From positions 24,126,126-24,190,125 of the forward strand of contig NC_060906.1 of the NCBI RefSeq assembly GCF_014805685.1: DNA of 64,000 nt. The letters run 5' to 3'. The notes under the pieces were generated by a model. The model saw only the letters and a list, made by a program, of their open reading frames with translations. It ran no database searches and had not been told where the DNA came from. This document shows, piece by piece, positions 58,333 to 64,000 of this stretch. How positions within the stretch are numbered: the first letter of the stretch is position 1; every line of letters starts with the position of its first letter. Position numbers and translations under genes: made by a program. The stretch is from Silurus meridionalis (taxonomy: Eukaryota; Chordata; Actinopteri; Siluriformes; Siluridae).

Positions 58333-58689
58333 TTAATTATGGATTTATTCTTCACAAGAAAGCAATGAGAGAGTAATGATTGTTTTTGGCTTTTGTGTGT
58401 GGTGAAGATAAACAGAAATGAAACGAATGCTGTTGGAACTTCAGGGAAAAAGAAAGCAAGAGAAACAGAACCAAACATGGAAACGTGATCATGCATTTTG
58501 GTGGAAACTACCTCTAGGGTTTAAAGTGATAATTAATGTGACCATTCTGCTGTAAATATTACGAACCACAGAGCATTTTGTAGGTTAATCCAGGAGTGTT
58601 GTCTCCAGGGTCAATGATGAACCTGTGATCATTTGAACAGCAGAAAAAACCCTGGGAAGCTGACCAGTAAAGTTTTAGAGAAGAATCAC

Positions 58690-59680
58690 TAGATGTGGGT
58701 TGTGCTTGATGTGACAGATGGAGGGGTCACAATGTCACATGTGACATTTTTTTCACATCTTATAAACTTTGCCAGCAGCTGCTGAAGAGAAAGATCACCA
58801 GGGCTGGAACAGTTAGAAAGAAGAAGCCTGAACTTCCCCCTGCACTACCTGAAACAATGGGTAGAAAAGCCTTCTCCTCAAAGTTCACACCCACCAATCT
58901 AGTTTTTTCACAAGAATGTGCTCGTCCTGAGTACACTGCACAAAACACAACACAAAACAAAAACAAAACAGCAGAGATCAGTGATCGTGAGGACAAGAAG
59001 CCACTGTCATTCTGGACTACAAGCACAACCAAGAAGGTGTGGACAACATGGACAAGGTGATTGGAACTTACTGCTGACGGAGGATGATTTTTTGTTCATT
59101 TTGCTCGCTTGGGGTTTCATTTTAGCCGTAATGTACAATGTGTTAGTGGCCAGAGCCTCTTTAAGAAGGTAGTGGATAGAGGTAAAACATGTGACTGAGG
59201 AATCATGACATGCATCAAGAGTGAGTCATAGACAGATGTGGAGGAGAGAATCCGGTAATTTTCCATTGAAATAATGTAAGTTATGTATTCTTTCTGTGTG
59301 GCCCGGTACCAATTGACCTACGGACCGGGGGTTGGGGACCACTTTTCTAGATCATCACTAATGTATCCTCACACAATGCTTTTTGTGATCTGGAGCCAGA
59401 TAGACCCTGTCTGCATGCCTGACAAGCGGAACAAGATAAGGGTAATCCTAGAGCCTCTCTCGAAAAAGAAGAGAGCGCCCCCTCACAGAAGCCTATGCCG
59501 CACTTGTGAGATCTGTCCAGGGTGCTGAATCTTCTTCTGTATTATGTGAGGCTGCAGCTGGGGCAGGCAAGAATACTGTTTTCAAAAAGAACTGTAAAAC
59601 AAACACTAGGTGCTCGACATGTAAAAAAGTATGTCTGCCAAATCCATGCCCACACGATGTCCCACATTACTGTTAATTAG
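58690..59680 (+). pseudogene. piggyBac-like (PGBD) transposase remnant
   Basis: Successive plus-strand frames show KRKITRAGTVRKKKPELP, the piggyBac core LDYKHNQEGVDNMDKVIGTY at about 59013, and a C-terminal Cys/His cluster (NTRCSTCKKVCLP, then CPHDVPHYC) ending at about 59674, matching the C-terminal zinc-binding domain of piggyBac proteins. Stops and frame changes make it inactive. Confidence 0.78.
59283..59355. repeat. short insertion-like repeat inside the piggyBac remnant
   Basis: GTGGCCCGGTACCAATTGAC, CTACGGACCGG and TTGGGGACCACTTTTCTAG form a piece common in fish DNA elements that interrupts the transposase reading. Confidence 0.45.
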
Positions 59681-59929
59681 GTCAGATGTGTTGCCAAAAG
59701 GTTGGTGGATATTATAGTTGACACGCTTCGAATAGAAGACTTCCAGGACACAATCCAGAAGAACGCTGGGGGCGATGTATTGCCGTGCAAGTGGACTATT
59801 TTGTAGGTGATTGTGTGCAAATGGAGATAATTAACTTACTTTCTTGTAAAACAAAGCGAGTCTCTAAACTTTTTTCATATCTCCTTGTATGACGGTTCTG
59901 GGAATAAAATATCTCCTATAATTGAAATA

Positions 59930-60490
59930 GATAGACATTTTTTCCTGGAAATGGAAATTGGTGTTTTTGTTTAACCTGGAGGTCACATTTTCCAGGCTGG
60001 AGAACATAATGGTTCATCTGATTGGGAACTTGATTAAATTCCACCGTCCAATTACTTTCCATGTGATTATCATTACTTCAGCCTGCTTAGCACCAAGTTT
60101 CTCATTTCCCTTATTATTTTTCATGTCTCTGATGCCAGGAGTGCTTTAACCCAATGTGAGTCACTGTCTTTTCTTCCAATCTGCCTTATATGATGAAATA
60201 ATAATGTGGTGTATAAATGCTGATGTTTTGCTGATAAATCAGTACACAATCCAAGACACGCAATAATAAGTGATTTCACAGCAGTGTCTGCAAAACAGTG
60301 ACCTGAAATAAACAACTGTAATTAAACATTTCTCAGCCTATAAAAGGAAAACGTAGCTGCCACCCATCGCTTCTAATTATCCTCATCCGGTTCACAAGGG
60401 ATCGAAAAACAATTGCAGGTTTTAGCTTTAAGATTTTGTGACTGCTGTAATAAAAGGCCTGTGTGATGTAGGTATTGATATTTTTCTATT
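59930..60490. other. candidate conserved noncoding element
   Basis: AT-moderate, high-complexity sequence with many homeodomain, Sox and POU-like motifs (GGGAACTTGATTAAATTCC, CGTCCAATTACTTTCC, TTTGCTGATAAATCAG, CTTCTAATTATCCTCATCC). It is free of frames and repeats for about 550 bp. Its character matches vertebrate enhancers in gene deserts. Conservation is not testable here. Confidence 0.35.
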
Positions 60491-60627
60491 AGTGATTAAG
60501 CCTTTAAGAACTCTGTATCCCAGAACACACCACATCATACTAATATGACCACCAGAGACTTTCCAGTGACGGACTCTGTCTCAATCACATTCACCTGATT
60601 AGTTATAATTGTTCAAAACTGCTCACT

Positions 60628-60632
<5 letters not shown>

Positions 60633-60683
<51 letters not shown>
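60633..60683. repeat. (CA)n microsatellite
   Basis: CA run of about 51 bp. Confidence 0.96.
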
Positions 60684-60685
<2 letters not shown>

Positions 60686-60694
60686 TAACATCCT

Positions 60695-60950
60695 TGAGCA
60701 CTCAGTCACTTATTCACTCACTCACATACTCACTCATTCAATCACTTGCATACATATTTAGTGACTAAATCACTTACTCACTTATTCACTTAATCACTAC
60801 CATATGTACACACTCACTCACTCACTCACTCACTCACTCACTCACCACTCACTCACTCACCCACTCACATACGTACACATTCACTCACTCAGTCACTTAT
60901 GCATTTACTAATTCATTTATTCACTAACTCACACATATTCACCCACTCAG
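60695..60950. repeat. CACT-rich tandem repeat
   Basis: CACTCACTCACATAC-type tetramers resemble the satellite at 19.3-20.3 kb but lack its 449-bp order. Confidence 0.85.
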
Positions 60951-60953
60951 CTA

Positions 60954-60954
60954 C

Positions 60955-61009
<55 letters not shown>

Positions 61010-61010
61010 T
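60954..61010. repeat. (TTTA)n microsatellite
   Basis: ATTT tetramers over about 56 bp. Confidence 0.95.
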
Positions 61011-61293
61011 TCACTCATTCATTAATTATAACTGTAAGCAAACATAAGACACTTTTTAGCTGGGTTGTTTGTATGCTGTCATTTCTCACTCTTATGTGTT
61101 CACACAGGTTTGTGGATGGTGGTGTGGTGGCGTTTCTTATCCCAGATATCCCTCATGTCTGTGTTACCTTCTGGCTCTGTGTTTAAGTGTTAATCTCTGT
61201 ACAGTACACCACAAATTGACATTGTGCACCACCCAATTGAGGACGGGTTCTCTGTGTAGTACTTTACCACGGGCAGATACAACTGAGTATATA

Positions 61294-62884
61294 CAGTGAG
61301 GAAAATAAGTATTTGAACACTCTGCTATTTTGCAAGTTCTCCCACTTAGAAATCATGGAGGGGTCTGAAATTGTCATCGTAGGTGCATGTCCACTGTGAG
61401 AGACATAATCTAAAAAAAAAAATTCACAAATCACAATGTATGATTTTTTAACTATTTATTTGTATGATACAGCTGCAAATAAGTATTTGAACACCTGAGA
61501 AAGTCAATGTTAATATTTGGTACAGTAGCCTTTGTTTGCAATTACAGAGGTCAAACGTTTCCTGTAGTTTTTCACCAGGTTTGCACACACTGCAGGAGGG
61601 ATTTTGGCCCACTCCTCCACACAGATCTTCTCTAGATCAGTCAGGTTTCTGGCCTGTCGCTGATAAACACGGAGTTTGAGCTCCTCAAAGATTCTCTATT
61701 GGGTTTAGGTCTGGAGACTGGCTAGGCCATGCCAGAACCTTGATATGCTTCTTACAGAGCCACTCCTTGGTTATCCTGGCTGTGTGCTTGGTCATTGTCA
61801 TGTTGGAAGACCCAGCCTCGACCCATCTTCAATGCTCTAACTGAGGGAAGGAAATTGTTCCCCAAAATCTCACAATACATGGCCTCTGTCATCCTCTCCT
61901 TAATACAGTGCAGTCGCCCTGTCCCATGTGCAGAAAAACACCCCCAAAGCATGATGCTACCACCCCCATGCTTCACAGTAGGGATGGTGTTCTTGGGATG
62001 GTACTCATCATTCTTCTTCCTCCAAACACGTTTAGTGGAATTATGACCCAAAAGTTCTATTTTGGTCTCATCTGACCACATGACTTTCTCCCATGACTCC
62101 TCTGGATCATCCAAATGGTCATTGGCAAACTTAAGACATGCCTGGACATGTGCTGGTTTAAGCAGGGAACCTTCCGTGCCATGCATGATTTCAAACCATG
62201 ACGTCTTAGTGTATTACCAACAGTAACCTTGGAAGCGGTGGTCCCAGCTCTTTTCAGGTCATTGACCAGCTCCTCCCATGTAGTTCTGGGCTGATTTCTC
62301 ACCTTCCTTAGGATCATTGAGACCCCACGAGGTGAGATCTTGCATGGAGCCCCAGTCCGAGGGAGATTGACAGTCATGTTTAGCTTCTTCCATTTTCTAA
62401 TGATTGCTCCAACAGTGGACCTTTTTCACCAAGCTGCTTGGCAATTTCCCGTAGCCCTTTCCAGCCTTGTGGTGGTGTACAATTTTGTCTCTAGTGTCTT
62501 TGGACAGCTCTTTGGTCTTGGCCATGTTAGTAGTTGGATTCTTACTGATTGTATGGGGTGGACAGGTGTCTTTATGCAGCTAACGACCTCAAACAGGTGC
62601 ATCTAATTTAGGATAATAAATGTAGTGGAGGTGGACATTTTAAAGGCAGACTAACAGGTCTTTGAGGGTCAGAATTCTAGCTGATAGACAGGTATTCAAA
62701 TACTTATTTGCAGCTGTATCATACAAATAAATAGTTTAAAAATCATACATTGTGATTTCTGGATTTTTTTTAGATTATGTCTCTCACAGTGGACATGCAC
62801 CTACGATGACAATTTCAGACTCCTCCATGATTTCTAAGTGGGAGAACTTGCAAAATAGCAGGGTGTTCAAATACTTATTTTCCT

Positions 62885-62885
<1 letters not shown>
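61294..62885 (-). mobile_element. Tc1-like transposon, family 2, copy 2 (inverted)
   Basis: The left end CAGTGAGGAAAATAAGTATT is flanked by TA (61292-61293). The right end is truncated at TTTTCCTCA, where an (AT)n tract begins. It is the same family as 39156-40720 in opposite orientation and about 1.59 kb long. Confidence 0.93.
61500..62525 (-). pseudogene. Tc1-like transposase, multiple frameshifts
   Basis: It starts at ATG 62525 (minus strand). The frame breaks around 62440 and again near 62170, then carries [23 protein letters not shown] and FQHDND before another break. It is the same protein family as the copy at 39487 but more decayed. Confidence 0.9.

Positions 62886-62886
<1 letters not shown>

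Positions 62887-62945
<59 letters not shown>
62887..62945. repeat. (AT)n microsatellite between two Tc1-like elements
   Basis: AT run of about 58 bp that replaces the last bases of the left transposon and supplies the TA before the right one. Confidence 0.97.
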
Positions 62946-62948
<3 letters not shown>

Positions 62949-64000
62949 TGCCCTCCACAATTATTGGCACCCCCTGTTTAAGATGTGGTCGTGGACTTCT
63001 AAAAATTCCCCTTTTTTTTTAAACAACATAGAACCCAAATGCAAAAAAAGAGAAAAATCCAACCTTTCATTTAAGTACATAACTTTGGTGGTAAAAAATC
63101 ATACATTTAGAAAAAAAAAAACTTGAAATCATGTGTCCCACAATTATTGGCACCCCTAACAATTCCTCTGAAAAATTTAATTTTTCTGTAGTTGCTAAGG
63201 TTGGTCAGGGTATCTAGGGACTTTTAATTAGTAATTCATGATTTCCTGTTTCCCTGGGGTATAAATATGACGTGACACAGAGGCCTAATTCTCTTACCCA
63301 TTTGTCAACATGGCAAAGACAAGAGAACACACCATTCAAGTAAGGCAGATGTGTGTCGACCTTCATAAGTCAGGCAATGGCTACAAGAAAATAGCCACTC
63401 GCCTTAACTTGCCGATATCTACAGTCAGAGGAATCATTAAGAAGTTTAAAACAACTGGAACAGTGACAAACAAGGCTGGAAGAGGTCCTAAGTTTATCTT
63501 GCCACAACACACAGTGAGAAGGATGGTAAGAGAAGTAAAAAAATTTCCCAAGCTCACCATCACAGAATTGCATCAAAGAGTGGCATCTTGGGGTCACAGA
63601 GTCTCCAAAACAACCATCAGACGCTCTCTACATGCCAACAAGCTGTTTGGGAGGCATGCAAGGAAAAAGCCTTTTCTCACTAACACTCACAAACGTAAAC
63701 GTCTGGAGTTTGCTAAGCGGTACTGGGACTTCAACTGGGATCGTGTGCTTTGGTCAGATGAGACTAAGATTGAGCTTTTTGGCAACAAACACTCTAAGTG
63801 GGTCCGGCGTAAAACAAAAGATGAGTATGCCGAAAAGCACCTCATGCCCACCGTGAAGTATGGTGGAGGATCTGTGATGCTGTGGGCCTGTTTCTCTTCA
63901 AAGGCCCTGGGAACCTTGTTAGGGTGCATGGCATTATGAACGCTTTGAAGTACCAGGATATTTTAAATAAAAACCTGAGGCCTCTGCCAGAAAGCTGAAG
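62946..64000 (+). mobile_element. Tc1-like transposon, family 3, 5' part (runs off window)
   Basis: The left end CAGTGCCCTCCACAATTATT is preceded by TA. ACAATTATTGGCACCCC recurs at 63141, the inner direct repeat of Tc1 elements. The right end is outside the window. Confidence 0.9.
63310..64000 (+). pseudogene. Tc1-like transposase, nearly intact, one frameshift
   Basis: It opens at ATG 63310 (MAKTREHTIQVRQMCVDLHK), with a paired helix-turn-helix (KIATRLNLPISTVRGIIKKF), a second HTH region, and [11 protein letters not shown] and KYGGGSVMLWACFSS. At about 63901 a single-base loss shifts the frame; the GNLVRVHGIMNAL continuation is visible in the next frame. The second Asp and the Glu lie beyond the window. 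Confidence 0.92.

Overview
This is a teleost genomic window, most likely an otophysan and possibly a catfish. The evidence is Tc1-like transposons from several terminal-repeat families, tRNA-derived SINEs, RTE-type and L2/Rex-type LINEs, a DIRS1-like element, a Ty3/gypsy remnant, a piggyBac remnant, and very dense CA, AT, GATA/GACA and ATCC microsatellites. The genus is inferred from the repeat types, not proven.

The only cellular protein-coding gene I can support lies on the minus strand from about 13.66 kb down to 915. It continues beyond base 1. It is a C1-tetrahydrofolate synthase (MTHFD1 family) gene. Twelve coding exons can be joined in phase with GT-AG boundaries and no stop, giving about 441 residues. 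The dehydrogenase/cyclohydrolase half is intact: every catalytic and NADP-contacting residue I checked is in register with human MTHFD1 at a constant +20 offset. The extra 20 residues form an Arg-rich N-terminus that looks like a mitochondrial presequence. The first part of the formate-tetrahydrofolate ligase domain keeps exon length and frame, but has lost the consensus P-loop and the following Gln-Gly-Pro-Thr-Phe motif. The gene therefore looks like a diverged, possibly mitochondrial paralogue that keeps the dehydrogenase/cyclohydrolase and has lost synthetase function. Its introns hold SINEs, Tc1-like and LINE fragments, a 1.1-kb 19/20-bp minisatellite and a 31-bp minisatellite split by a LINE. 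A CCAAT/GC-box-rich stretch at 14.1-14.4 kb may be its promoter.

From 14.5 to 64 kb I see no host gene. The region is a repeat-rich desert. Its layout is: simple repeats and unclassified dispersed repeats (14.5-22 kb), an RTE fragment (22.6-23.35 kb), candidate conserved noncoding DNA (23.95-24.6 kb), a gypsy remnant (25.5-26.6 kb), 21-bp and 14-bp minisatellites (29.1-31.4 kb), a full-length Tc1-like element (31.5-33.06 kb), a DIRS1-like piece (36.4-37.8 kb), a second Tc1-like family (39.16-40.72 and 61.29-62.89 kb, in opposite orientation), GACA/GATA blocks (38.6-44.45 kb), a long but broken RTE element (48.8-51.47 kb) beside a near-identical local duplication, a piggyBac remnant (58.7-59.7 kb), another candidate noncoding regulatory stretch (59.9-60.5 kb), and a third Tc1-like family running off the right end (62.95 kb onward).

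No RNA gene, CRISPR array or multi-gene functional system was found. The most interesting item is the folate gene with a preserved first domain and an eroded second one. An unclassified dispersed repeat present in four copies is the next most interesting.
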